From JBMTVN01 sp046047235 (lineage in GTDB: Bacteria > Verrucomicrobiota > Verrucomicrobiia > Limisphaerales > JAHDYP01), in NCBI GenBank assembly GCA_046047235.1, contig JBJOII010000022.1, positions 1 to 42,590 of the forward strand: a stretch of DNA of 42,590 bases, in the 5' to 3' direction. Position numbers and translations under genes: made by a program. The notes below the pieces were generated by a model. It was not told where the DNA came from and did no database searches. It saw only the letters and a list, made by a program, of their open reading frames with translations. Positions 19,111 to 27,086 of this stretch are shown piece after piece (within the stretch, counting starts at the first letter, position 1; each line of letters opens with the position of its first letter).

Positions 19111-20184
19111 ATGAAGAAACAGGATTTTACGCGCCGCCGTCCAAGCCACTCCGTGAGTTTCAAGGCCTGGACTTCTACACCACTGCTTCTACTCCTGCTT
19201 GCGGGCACCCGTCTATCGGCGGCTGACGCCCCGACTCCAGCGATCCAGTTCGAGGAACAGAACTTCGACTTCGGCAGGGTGAAAGCGGGTGATGTCGTGG
19301 ACCATCGCTTTGAGTTCAAGAATTCGGGCTCCGCGCCACTTGAGATCACCAAGGTCACCACGGCATGCGGATGCACGGCTCCGGGCGAATGGGACAAGCT
19401 GGTGCAGCCTGGCCAAACCGGGGGCATCCCCATCAAGTTCTACTCAGGCTCGTTCTCCGGGGATGTGAAGAAATCGATCACGGTCCTGAGCAACGATCCC
19501 CAAAACCCGAACATCACCCTATCGATCCAGGCCGATGTCTGGTCTCCTATCGAAATCACCCCGCGTTCACTGGTATTCCAATACGACCCGGGTGCAGCCG
19601 AAGGCGAGGAGAAGGAGATCGTGATCGTCAACAACCGGGACGAGCCGCTGAAGCTTTCCCCTCCCGAATGGACCCAGAAGGCCTTCAACGCCACGCTGAC
19701 GGAGAAGGTCCCTGGAAAGGAGTTCAGCCTGAAGATTGCCACGGTTCCCCCTGTTGGCACCGGCACGATCACGGCCCCCATCACGCTGAAAACATCGGTG
19801 CCTGACCAACCGCGAATCAGCGTGCACGCGATGGCCATCGAAAAGCAGCCGTATGTGGTTGTTCCCAATCGCATCGTCCTTCCGACGGAACCGCTCGCCA
19901 AATCGACGCCGTCGCCGGTTACGCTGCGTTCGCTGGGTGAGAAGCCCCTGCAGCTTTCAGAGCCGAGTTCCAGCTCTCCCGAAGTCAGGGTCACGGTTGA
20001 AGAGATCGAGGCCGGGAAGGTCTTCCGCATCACACCGGTGTTCCCTGAGGGTTTCCATTTGCAAAAAGGACAGAAAGTCACTCTCCGCATCAAGACCTCC
20101 CATCCTACTCGCCAGTGGGTGGAAATCCCCGTGCTGCCTCAGGTGCCGGGGCGTCCGATACAGGTGATCACTCCGAAGGAGTGA
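19111..20184 (+). CDS. DUF1573-family secreted protein (357 aa)
   Basis: A signal peptide (PLLLLLLAGTRLSAADA, about residues 24-41) precedes a DUF1573 domain. This is an Ig-like fold of unknown function with the typical pattern INFGRVKAG-like (NFDFGRVKAGDVVDHRFEF), then VTTACGCTAPGEW, then PGQTGGIPIKFYSGSFSGDV and ITVLSNDPQNP. Two more beta-sandwich segments follow. Its GTGA stop/start overlap with the rhodanese gene suggests coupled translation. The three-gene set (DUF1573, rhodanese, MauE/DoxX) combines exported protein and sulfur/disulfide-type functions, so a role in envelope thiol or sulfur handling is plausible but inferred. The 152 bases before it contain no gene that I can support. 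Confidence 0.85.
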   Translation: MKKQDFTRRRPSHSVSFKAWTSTPLLLLLLAGTRLSAADAPTPAIQFEEQNFDFGRVKAGDVVDHRFEFKNSGSAPLEITKVTTACGCTAPGEWDKLVQPGQTGGIPIKFYSGSFSGDVKKSITVLSNDPQNPNITLSIQADVWSPIEITPRSLVFQYDPGAAEGEEKEIVIVNNRDEPLKLSPPEWTQKAFNATLTEKVPGKEFSLKIATVPPVGTGTITAPITLKTSVPDQPRISVHAMAIEKQPYVVVPNRIVLPTEPLAKSTPSPVTLRSLGEKPLQLSEPSSSSPEVRVTVEEIEAGKVFRITPVFPEGFHLQKGQKVTLRIKTSHPTRQWVEIPVLPQVPGRPIQVITPKE

Positions 20185-20831
20185 AACTGAACCAGCGAGT
20201 TGCAGAACTGGTCCAAGACATGCACACGCCCTTCTGCCTTCAGATTGTCCTGATTGTCGCGACGGGCGTTCTGGTGGGTTGGGTCGGAAACGCGCTCTCC
20301 CCCCGTGGCCTGGACCTCTCGCGGGACTACTTCCCTGCCTTGCCTGTGGCTACCACCACCAACAGTGCCGTGTTGGTTCAGCCACCGGGCACTGATTCCG
20401 TATCTGCTGAGGCCACGAACGACGCAGCAATTCCCAACCACACTCCGTCGCCGAGCTTTGGTGACGTGCTAGGCTGGCTCCAGTCCGCAGAAGCCGCCGA
20501 TGGCCGCCTGATCTTTATTGATGCACGTACTCAAGCACTCTTTGAGGAGGGTCATATCCCGGGTGCCTATCTGCTGGACCGATTCTATCCGGAGCAAGGG
20601 CTTCCCGAGGTATTGCCGCCTGCCATGGCTGCGGAACGATTGATCGTGTATTGCACCGGAGGGGACTGCGAGGACAGTGAGTATGCTGCTCTGATGCTTC
20701 AGGAGGCCGGTGTGCCGGTTGAACGCATCATGGTGTATAGCGGTGGGATCACCGAGTGGCAGGAATCGCGGGGGCCGGTTGAGATCGGACAACGGCTGAG
20801 CGGTGTGCAGCGTGAATTCGAAAACCCATGA
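20181..20831 (+). CDS. Membrane-anchored rhodanese-like protein (216 aa)
   Basis: An N-terminal hydrophobic helix (FCLQIVLIVATGVLVGWVG, about residues 19-37) anchors a C-terminal rhodanese domain (about 95-205: LIFIDARTQALFEEGHIPGA, then LIVYCTGGDCEDSEYAALML). The active-site loop holds the catalytic-type cysteine in YCTGGDCED and a second cysteine, unlike the usual CxxxxR loop, so sulfurtransfer is uncertain. I chose GTG 20181 because it gives the 4-base GTGA overlap with the upstream stop. The alternative is ATG 20220, which would begin at the hydrophobic segment. It overlaps the downstream gene by 4 bases (ATGA). The domain probably faces the periplasm. Confidence 0.8.
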   Translation: MKLNQRVAELVQDMHTPFCLQIVLIVATGVLVGWVGNALSPRGLDLSRDYFPALPVATTTNSAVLVQPPGTDSVSAEATNDAAIPNHTPSPSFGDVLGWLQSAEAADGRLIFIDARTQALFEEGHIPGAYLLDRFYPEQGLPEVLPPAMAAERLIVYCTGGDCEDSEYAALMLQEAGVPVERIMVYSGGITEWQESRGPVEIGQRLSGVQREFENP

Positions 20832-21325
20832 AGCCCGGCATCGCCACCAAGAGATGGCGCCTGGTTGAGGGCGCAGCGCGCATCACCATGGGGGGGTGGT
20901 TTGTTTACGGTGGGTTGGCGAAAGCGCTTCAACCCGTGGTCTTCCTCAAGGTCCTCCACGAATACAGCCTGCCCCTCCCGTTCGCGGTCCTCAATGCAAT
21001 CGCTGCATGGCTTCCATGGTTTGAGATCTTCTGTGGCCTGCTGCTGGTTTCAGGACGCGCCCTTCGTGCCACCACCGCTGTTTGGCTGGGACTGTTGATC
21101 CCGTTCACGTTCCTGATCCTTCGCAGGGCCCTGGCCATTCGCACAGCCACCGAGGTCGCCCTGTGCAGCATCCGCTTTGATTGCGGGTGTGGCACTGGCG
21201 AACAAGCCGTGTGTTTGAAGTTGGCTGAGAACACCGTGCTCACCCTCCTGCTGCTTGGCCTCTACGTGTTCGCCCGACCCCGCATAGGCAGCGGGGTGCC
21301 GACCCACAAGCCTCCGCAGGCGTAG
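20828..21325 (+). CDS. MauE/DoxX-family membrane protein (165 aa)
   Basis: There are four predicted membrane helices, with the typical first segment WFVYGGLAKALQPVVFLKVLHEY, then WLPWFEIFCGLLLVSGRAL. A Cys-rich loop (CSIRFDCGCGTGEQAVC, four cysteines) comes before the last helix. MauE/DoxX relatives take part in quinone- or disulfide-linked electron transfer and in maturation of periplasmic disulfide proteins. The cysteine loop fits the MauE side of the family. It overlaps the rhodanese gene by 4 bases and closes a three-gene operon. The next 279 bases to the convergent gene hold its terminator and nothing else I can name. Confidence 0.82.
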   Translation: MKPGIATKRWRLVEGAARITMGGWFVYGGLAKALQPVVFLKVLHEYSLPLPFAVLNAIAAWLPWFEIFCGLLLVSGRALRATTAVWLGLLIPFTFLILRRALAIRTATEVALCSIRFDCGCGTGEQAVCLKLAENTVLTLLLLGLYVFARPRIGSGVPTHKPPQA

Positions 21326-21545
21326 TACCGGGTATGGATCGGAGAGCTGAGCCTGCCGCGGCCCAACACCGCTCCGACGACCGGCTTCCCCAGACTGAGG
21401 GGAGAGACCTGAGTGCGGTCGGCTGGACGAGATACCAGGACGGAATCGAACCACGCGGGACCCGTGGGTTCTTCGCCTAAAGTTCGCACCCAAGGCCTTC
21501 ATTCCCCCGCTCGCGCCCCTGTCCTGTCTGCCCTCCCTTGAAAGC

Positions 21546-21575
21546 AAAAGGCCGTGAGCCCGAAGGCTCACGGCC
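21546..21575 (-). terminator. Intrinsic terminator of the repeat-protein gene
   Basis: On the minus strand, GGCCGTGAGCC, loop TTCG, then GGCTCACGGCC forms a perfect 11-bp stem with a stable UUCG-type tetraloop, followed by TTTT. It lies about 30 bases after the stop of the 1215-aa gene. On the plus strand it could also stop readthrough from the MauE operon, though the T-tract there is poor. Confidence 0.88.
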
Positions 21576-21604
21576 GTGTTGAGAATTGAACTGCCTAGTT
21601 CGGC

Positions 21605-24600
21605 TTAGTCCACACGCACGCGGTAGAACGTGCCGGAACCGTCCGGAGCAGCCGTGTACGGATTGCTCGCACCGGTCACCTCAGTCCAGGTGGTCAGGTC
21701 CGTGCTGCTTTCCAGCACGCCCGTGGCCGAATCCCAGCTGATGGACAGGTTGCCGCCTTCCACCGTCGCCGACATCGCCGGACCCTCGGTCGGAGGCTCG
21801 GGCAGGGTCGGCAGGGAGGCCGTGGTCAGGTTCTGACCCGCATTGCCCTGCGCGTAGATCGACTCGATGACCGATGCCGGCCAGGCGGTCGTCCAGATAC
21901 CCATATCGTCAATCTGGCCTTCGAAGGTCAGCGAGGACGTCGCAGTGGAGGTATCGGGCAGGATGTCCGGATACGTGCCGATCACGCGGCTGCCGATGGA
22001 CAGGAAGTCCAGCGCAGGGCTGTTGATCGGGTTGAGGTAGTTGGACACACCCACCAGCTCACCGTTGTGGTAGAGGCGCATCTGGCCACCGTCGATCGTG
22101 AAGGCCACGTGTTGCCAGCTATCGATCGGGAACGTCGCGGGATCAGTCACCGTCACCCGGTTCGGACCGGCACCAATCGTCGCCGACAGATGGAAGCCGA
22201 TGATCGAGTCATCATAGCTCAGCTCGAAGGCGAACTGTTCGTACGGCTGGGCCACTCCGATGTCGCCTTCGGCGTTGATCGCGAAGACCGCGTCAGTGCC
22301 GTAGGTCGGCAGAGCCGCAGAGGCATTGATCCACATGGAGACCGTGCCTTCATCCGTGAACTTGGTGTAGTTCGGAACCTTCACGAAGCCATAGAGCTCG
22401 TTGAAGAAGGCTTGGCCGATCTTGCCAGCGCTGAAGCCGGCGGGACCACCAGCCCCTTCATCCACAATACCGTCGGTGGCATCGGAGCCAGTGTTGGCAG
22501 CCGATCCATCGAAGGTGAAGTGCGACACCAGCGTACCGGTCAGCGTGCGGTCTCCGGCCACGATGTGGACTAGAGCGCGCTCGGACACGACGGAACCGGC
22601 GTCATTCAGCACCGAGACGCTATAATAACCTTCGTCCGCCGCACCGAAGGAGCGGATTGTCAGGTTCGGGCCAGTCGCACCACTGATGCGGCCGCCGTTG
22701 GCCAGGTCGATACCGCCCTTGGACCATTGGTAGGACAGGTTATCACCGGTGGCCAGGGAGTTCAGGACCACCGTGGCGCCCGCGAGGGTTTCAGTGGGTT
22801 CCGGGCTCTGCACCAGCGTCGGCGGCTCACCGAGGTAAGGAGGATCGATCAGCAACTGAATTGCGTTCAGCGCCACACCACGATCGAAACCGGTTGTGGC
22901 GGTGGTCCAGTCGAGGCGGATCGTGCCGTCTGCGGCAGGCGAGATCTGGTCGAAGCGGACGTAGTTCGCGAGCGTCCGTATATTCGGATCGGGGCTCGTG
23001 CCGCGGACATACACCGGGTTCGGATTGTATTGGTCCGCGTTCATCTGCTTGGTGTAGATCGACTTGGTCGTCGAGCCCACCACGGTGTAGTCCTGGTCCT
23101 GGAACTGGAGCGGGACACCGACGGTGTAGGCGATGATGGAGTGAGAGCCGGCCGGCACACCATTGAAGGTGACCGAGCCCGGTTCGCCACCGGGGTTGTC
23201 ATAGATAAGACCGTTCAGGAGGCGTTGACGAGGCGTCACGTCGCCCGTGCCGGAACCCCATTCACCGGAGGAGATGAAGCTCGCGGTGATGGTGCTGGCG
23301 GCGTTGTCGCTGTCCACGAGGGCCACACCGGTGGCGGTGCCGTCAGCCATGTTGTTCCAGTAGGCCTGCAGGTGCACACCCGCGATCTCGGTCGGCAGGA
23401 TTGCAGTCGGGGTGCCGTTGGCGCCCTGACCTTCCCAGGAGAGACCGATGCTCTTCGTCACGCTGGGCGTGAAGAGGACGGCTTTCACCGGATCGCTGGT
23501 TTCGCAGCCCACGATTTCAACGGTGTATTCGTCATCCGTATTGGCTGCGGTGATGGCACCCGTCACGAGCACATCCTTGGTTGCACCCGGGATCGGGGAA
23601 CCATTGCGATACCACTGCAACGGCCAGGGACCGTTGACACGAATCTGGAACGTGGCAGCTTCGCCGTCGAGCACCGGGACGTTGGCCGGGCGGCGGACGA
23701 AGCGGGCCTGGGTGCAGTCGGCCTTAGCCTGGACTGCGAGCAACTCGATTTCAGCCACCTGCATACAGCAGCCGTTGGAGCTCTGGGTCTCCACGACTTC
23801 CCAGCGGTAGTGCTTATAGGCCGTGCCGTTCGCGAAGTAGAACTCCTGGGTCTGGAAACGGTCATCACCAGGGAAGAGGTCCGTCCAAGCCTGAATGTTA
23901 TCGATCGTCACAATGTCGGACCAGGCCGCGGCGTCATCATAGGCCGGGGCCACATCCGCATTGGAACCCTTCAGGGTAACAATGCGAGGATCGCGCTCAG
24001 GAGCATCGTTGGCCGATTGAATGGTCATACCGATCACGGTGGTTTCACCCACACCCGGGGTCACAACCAGGCCGGTCGCGCCGTTGTTGGCACCGTCGAA
24101 GTTGAGGTACTTGGCCGGGCCATTGTCGATCGCGTTGGCCACGCCTTCGGAACCCGGGCTGTTGGAGGAGCTCGCCGTGGCGACGTCACCAGGCTGGGTC
24201 ACGTCCACCGGCGCACTCGTGCCGAGCAGCTCGACTTCCGCCACCTGCATACAGCAGCCGTTGGCGGTTTGGGTGGAAACAACTTCCCAGCGGTAGTGCT
24301 TGTAGGGAACGTAGTTGTCGAACAGGAAGGTCTGCACCTTGAAGCGATCGTCGCCGGGGAACAGATCGGTCCAGGCCTGAATAGCGTCCAGCGTCACGAT
24401 GTCGGTCCAGGCCGCCGCGTCGTCATAGGCCGGGGCAGCATCCGCATTGGAACCCTGCAGCACCACCACGCGAGGATCGCGCTCAGGGGCGTCGTTAGCG
24501 GATTCGATGGACATGCCGGTCACCAGAGTGCGGCCCACTGCAGGACTCACCACAAAACCGGTGGCACCATCATTGGCACCGTCGAAGTTGAGGTATTTGG

Positions 24601-25252
24601 CCGGACCATTATCGATCGCGTTGGCCACGCCCTCGGAACCGGGGCTGTTGGAGGAGCTAGCCGTGGCGGCATCGCCCGGCTGCGTCACGTCCTGCGGGAC
24701 CACGGAACCCAGCAACTCAACATCGCCCACCTGCATACAGCAGCCGTTCGCGCTCTGGGTCTCAACGACCGCCCAACGGTAGTGCAAATAAGGCTGATTG
24801 TTCGCAAACGACTCCGTCTGCACCTGGAAACGGTCATCACCAGGGAAGGTGTCGACCCAGGAGGCAAACGTCAGGGTGGCGATGTCCGTCCAGGCCTCAG
24901 CATCATCCCAAGCGGGGGCCACGTCGGCATTCGAGCCCTGGAGAGCCACGATTTTGGGATCGCGCTCAGGGGCGTCGTTGGCGGACAGGATGGACATACC
25001 CACAACTCGGGTCAGGCCGACTGCGGGCGTCACCACGAAACCAGTGATGTTCGCGTTGTTCGCCCCATCAAAATTGAGGTATTTGGCAGGACCGTTGTCG
25101 ATGGCGTTGGCAACGCCTTCGGATCCCGGACTGTTGGAGGAGCTGGCTGTGACTGGATCGCCCGGCTGCGTCACGTCAACTTGCGCGTGAACGCTTAAGA
25201 CAACCGCCACAAATGCCGTTGCTCCAAGTAGCTTTATTGACTTGGTTAGCAT
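21605..25252 (-). CDS. Secreted protein with three discoidin-like repeats, Ig-like and LamG domains (1215 aa)
   Basis: A signal peptide (about 1-24, ending VHAQ) is followed by three tandem 162-residue repeats (26-187, 188-349, 350-511). Each begins DVTQPGD and ends with the NGCCMQV motif and ELL. The segment SSSNSPGSEGVANAIDNG and then PAKYLNFDGAN is identical in all three. An Ig-like domain (about 516-597) and a beta-sandwich region (about 598-805) follow. A second Ig-like domain (about 810-895, NLSYQWSKGG) and a LamG/concanavalin-like domain (about 904-1120, LVSHFTFDGSAANTG to GQIDDMGIW) come next, then a C-terminal module ending GTFYRVRVD. It probably binds carbohydrate or surface material. 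The discoidin-like unit is shared with the 14.2-19.0 kb protein. There is no Shine-Dalgarno sequence before ATG 25252. The 200 bases upstream, shared with a divergent gene, hold no clear promoter. Confidence 0.9.
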   Translation of the reverse strand: MLTKSIKLLGATAFVAVVLSVHAQVDVTQPGDPVTASSSNSPGSEGVANAIDNGPAKYLNFDGANNANITGFVVTPAVGLTRVVGMSILSANDAPERDPKIVALQGSNADVAPAWDDAEAWTDIATLTFASWVDTFPGDDRFQVQTESFANNQPYLHYRWAVVETQSANGCCMQVGDVELLGSVVPQDVTQPGDAATASSSNSPGSEGVANAIDNGPAKYLNFDGANDGATGFVVSPAVGRTLVTGMSIESANDAPERDPRVVVLQGSNADAAPAYDDAAAWTDIVTLDAIQAWTDLFPGDDRFKVQTFLFDNYVPYKHYRWEVVSTQTANGCCMQVAEVELLGTSAPVDVTQPGDVATASSSNSPGSEGVANAIDNGPAKYLNFDGANNGATGLVVTPGVGETTVIGMTIQSANDAPERDPRIVTLKGSNADVAPAYDDAAAWSDIVTIDNIQAWTDLFPGDDRFQTQEFYFANGTAYKHYRWEVVETQSSNGCCMQVAEIELLAVQAKADCTQARFVRRPANVPVLDGEAATFQIRVNGPWPLQWYRNGSPIPGATKDVLVTGAITAANTDDEYTVEIVGCETSDPVKAVLFTPSVTKSIGLSWEGQGANGTPTAILPTEIAGVHLQAYWNNMADGTATGVALVDSDNAASTITASFISSGEWGSGTGDVTPRQRLLNGLIYDNPGGEPGSVTFNGVPAGSHSIIAYTVGVPLQFQDQDYTVVGSTTKSIYTKQMNADQYNPNPVYVRGTSPDPNIRTLANYVRFDQISPAADGTIRLDWTTATTGFDRGVALNAIQLLIDPPYLGEPPTLVQSPEPTETLAGATVVLNSLATGDNLSYQWSKGGIDLANGGRISGATGPNLTIRSFGAADEGYYSVSVLNDAGSVVSERALVHIVAGDRTLTGTLVSHFTFDGSAANTGSDATDGIVDEGAGGPAGFSAGKIGQAFFNELYGFVKVPNYTKFTDEGTVSMWINASAALPTYGTDAVFAINAEGDIGVAQPYEQFAFELSYDDSIIGFHLSATIGAGPNRVTVTDPATFPIDSWQHVAFTIDGGQMRLYHNGELVGVSNYLNPINSPALDFLSIGSRVIGTYPDILPDTSTATSSLTFEGQIDDMGIWTTAWPASVIESIYAQGNAGQNLTTASLPTLPEPPTEGPAMSATVEGGNLSISWDSATGVLESSTDLTTWTEVTGASNPYTAAPDGSGTFYRVRVD
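23720..25177 (-). repeat. Three in-gene tandem repeats of 486 bp
   Basis: Exact 486-bp periodicity gives units at about 25177-24692, 24691-24206 and 24205-23720, each encoding 162 residues. Conserved blocks are nearly identical at DNA level too, for example the stretch encoding GSEGVANAIDNGPAKYLNFD. This indicates recent duplication or gene conversion. Confidence 0.9.
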
Positions 25253-25452
25253 AGGGGTAGTTTGGTGTTTACATAGTGTGAACTGGAACTAATACTGGGT
25301 GCGATGGTGGTAATAGTCCCAGCACCCCGTTGCTGTCAACGAATTCCAAGCTGGACCAGAGGGGGACCCCCTACGCCAAATCACGCATCGACTCCCCTCA
25401 CCGGACAGCTGTTCAATCGACAAAAGAGCCCTGAGCCACCCCATTTCATCCT

Positions 25453-26493
25453 ATGTCACCCCAAACCATCTGCTACAGCGGCTTCGTCGGGGGCCCCCGC
25501 AGTATGGGCCGCGTCGGCCAGGAACTCCTCCTCCACCTGATCCAACGTCCTCACTACCAAACCCTTTTCCACCCCTGGGCCAATGATTATATGGATGGCT
25601 ATTGGGAGCCGGAAATCGAAAAGGTCGTGGTCCGCGACCCCACAGCCCATGCAGTTGACCAGTGGATCACCTTCTGTTCGGTAGTGGATTCAGCACTGAA
25701 GGGTCACGGCAAACGCCAGACCCCCTGGTTTTTCTATGAGCTCAGCACGCTACCGCCCGATATCGTTACCGACCTCAACGCAAAGGACCATATCTATCTA
25801 ACGAGTTCCTTTGTCCTGGAGGTCTTCAAGGACCAGGGGGTCAAGGTGCCCATGTCCGTGCTGGGCCATGGATACGATCCCGGGGTTTACCGGTTCCGCC
25901 AGCGTTCCAAGGACGGCATATTCACATTTCTAGCAGTGGCGGAGCACACACCGCGGAAGAACCTCCCCGCGTTGATCCGCTGCTTTCAGGCGGCTTTCGC
26001 CGCCACTGACAAGGTCAGACTTGTCCTCAAGCTCGGCCTCCACGGGGAGGGGGACCTGGCACAATTCATCGAGCGGCCTGAGCAGGTGCAGCTGCGGGCG
26101 GAGTGTTTCGACGAGGAAACGGAACTGGCGGACTTGTATTATGACGCCAACTGCTTCGTCTTGCCGACGCGAGCAGAGGGCTTCGGGATGCCCATGCTTG
26201 AGGCGATGGCGACGGGATTGCCGGTGATCACGACGAACTATGGCGGTCACCTCGATTTCTGCAGTGAGCAGAATGCCTATCTGATAGAGAACAGTGGCCT
26301 GGTTGAGAGCGACCCGGAGTGTTTCCCTTACATCGAGAGCTACTGGGCTGATCCGAGCGAGGAGCACCTGATCCATTTGCTGCGGGAGGTTTATGAGAAC
26401 TATGACCTGGCTTTGGAAAAAGGCCGGCGAGGGGCGGATCTGATTGCCGCTGACTGGACCTGGGACAAGCAGTTGGCGAGGGCCTTTCCCTGA
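25453..26493 (+). CDS. GT4-type glycosyltransferase (346 aa)
   Basis: This is a GT-B-fold retaining glycosyltransferase. The C-terminal donor-binding half shows TFLAVAEHTPRKNLPALIRC, then YYDANCFVLPTRAEGFGMPM and LEAMATGLPVITTNYGG, including the E-x7-E-like nucleotide-sugar motif. The N-terminal acceptor half is less conserved (YSGFVGGPRSMGRVGQELL). It has no signal peptide, so it is cytosolic. It lies 593 bases upstream of the small Gly-Gly peptide gene and points the same way, so it may be a tailoring enzyme of that locus. It is not in the same tight operon, however, and could equally serve envelope glycan synthesis. It diverges from the repeat-protein gene. Confidence 0.88.
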   Translation: MSPQTICYSGFVGGPRSMGRVGQELLLHLIQRPHYQTLFHPWANDYMDGYWEPEIEKVVVRDPTAHAVDQWITFCSVVDSALKGHGKRQTPWFFYELSTLPPDIVTDLNAKDHIYLTSSFVLEVFKDQGVKVPMSVLGHGYDPGVYRFRQRSKDGIFTFLAVAEHTPRKNLPALIRCFQAAFAATDKVRLVLKLGLHGEGDLAQFIERPEQVQLRAECFDEETELADLYYDANCFVLPTRAEGFGMPMLEAMATGLPVITTNYGGHLDFCSEQNAYLIENSGLVESDPECFPYIESYWADPSEEHLIHLLREVYENYDLALEKGRRGADLIAADWTWDKQLARAFP

Positions 26494-26623
26494 AAGTGGC
26501 GCAACGGTCTTCCAGGCGTTGATCGAGTGATCGTGGCGCAATGCCTGCAACCACGCGCGCTGCGGCAGGATGCACGGAACGCCGCCCGCTACTTCCATCG
26601 ACTTGTCGCCACGGACGCAAGGC

Positions 26624-26659
26624 TACCGATTATCGACGCACGTGCGTCAATAATCGGTG
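26624..26659. repeat. CACGTG-centred palindrome, copy 3
   Basis: The left arm is TACCGATTATC, then GACG, CACGTG, CGTC, and the right arm AATAATCGGTG. The length and core are the same as in the copies at 12.4 kb. The fourth pair is C:G here (A:T and G:C in the others), and the inner blocks GACG/CGTC pair perfectly although they differ from copy 1's GGGA/TCCC. One C/A mismatch occurs at the seventh arm base. Confidence 0.88.
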
Positions 26660-26943
26660 AAGCGAAGCGCTGCTCCGAGTATCCAGCGGAGAGCAGCTAG
26701 TGCTGGAGGCGGGTGCTGAGGCCCCTCCCTTCCTCGTACCTGAGAAAAAGCGGGAGCGGCAGGAAGCAAAATCTATCCCGGACGAAGGCTCGTTTTTCGG
26801 ATGCGGACACTGTCCCAATTTGGAACGAGTTCCCCCCGATTAAGGTTTCCAGCGGATGGGGAATAGAGAGATGCACTGGTCACCGCCCTGCCCAAAACTC
26901 TGGATGGGGGCTCTCAAGCCTAAAAACCGGACAGTTTTCTACG

Positions 26944-26972
26944 TTAAAGATCTTAGCCAACTTGCCGATAAT
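26944..26972 (+). promoter_or_regulatory. Candidate sigma-70-like promoter for the peptide gene
   Basis: TTAAAG, a 17-base spacer, then GATAAT, which has 5 of 6 bases of a -10 box and only a weak -35 match. It is about 115 bases before the peptide ATG. It is visual only and AT-rich by local standards. Confidence 0.28.
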
Positions 26973-27086
26973 CTGCCCTGAAGCGCGCGGGCTTCACCTC
27001 GTTGGCATCCGCAGTGCTGATTGAAGCGAAGAGCGCAGAAGCGCGAAAGAGTGCAGGAAAACAATCAGTCCACGAAAGACGTAACT

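Larger units (their letters stand above)
26494..27086 (+). other. 593-base intergenic region before the peptide gene
   Basis: There is no frame with convincing protein character. A 103-codon open stretch at 26713-27024 has random composition. The region holds the third palindromic repeat (26624-26659). Directly after it comes a bulged hairpin-prone stretch (GCTGCTCCG, later CGGAGAGCAGC, about 26671-26698). It also holds a promoter candidate (26944-26972) and a purine-rich leader with AGCGCAGA (27032-27039). The presumed 5' untranslated leader of the peptide mRNA is therefore about 100 bases. Confidence 0.6.

Noticed and set aside
21440..21490. tRNA-like string (reverse complement contains GGTTCGATTCC)
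   Set aside because: The T-arm stem pairs poorly and no matching acceptor, D-arm or anticodon arm can be drawn.
22727..25198. An 823-codon open frame on the plus strand opposite the repeat protein
   Set aside because: Its product is rich in His, Arg and Gly with no domain, it follows the repeat structure of the real minus-strand gene, and it arises because stop codons are rare in this antisense frame of a GC-rich gene.
26805..26935. ACTGTCC ... GGACAGT as ends of a small mobile element
   Set aside because: Only seven matching bases 120 bases apart, no target duplication and no transposase remnant; fits chance.
26713..27024. A possible 103-aa gene upstream of the peptide gene
   Set aside because: Random-looking composition, no start signal, no codon bias like neighbours; treated as non-coding.
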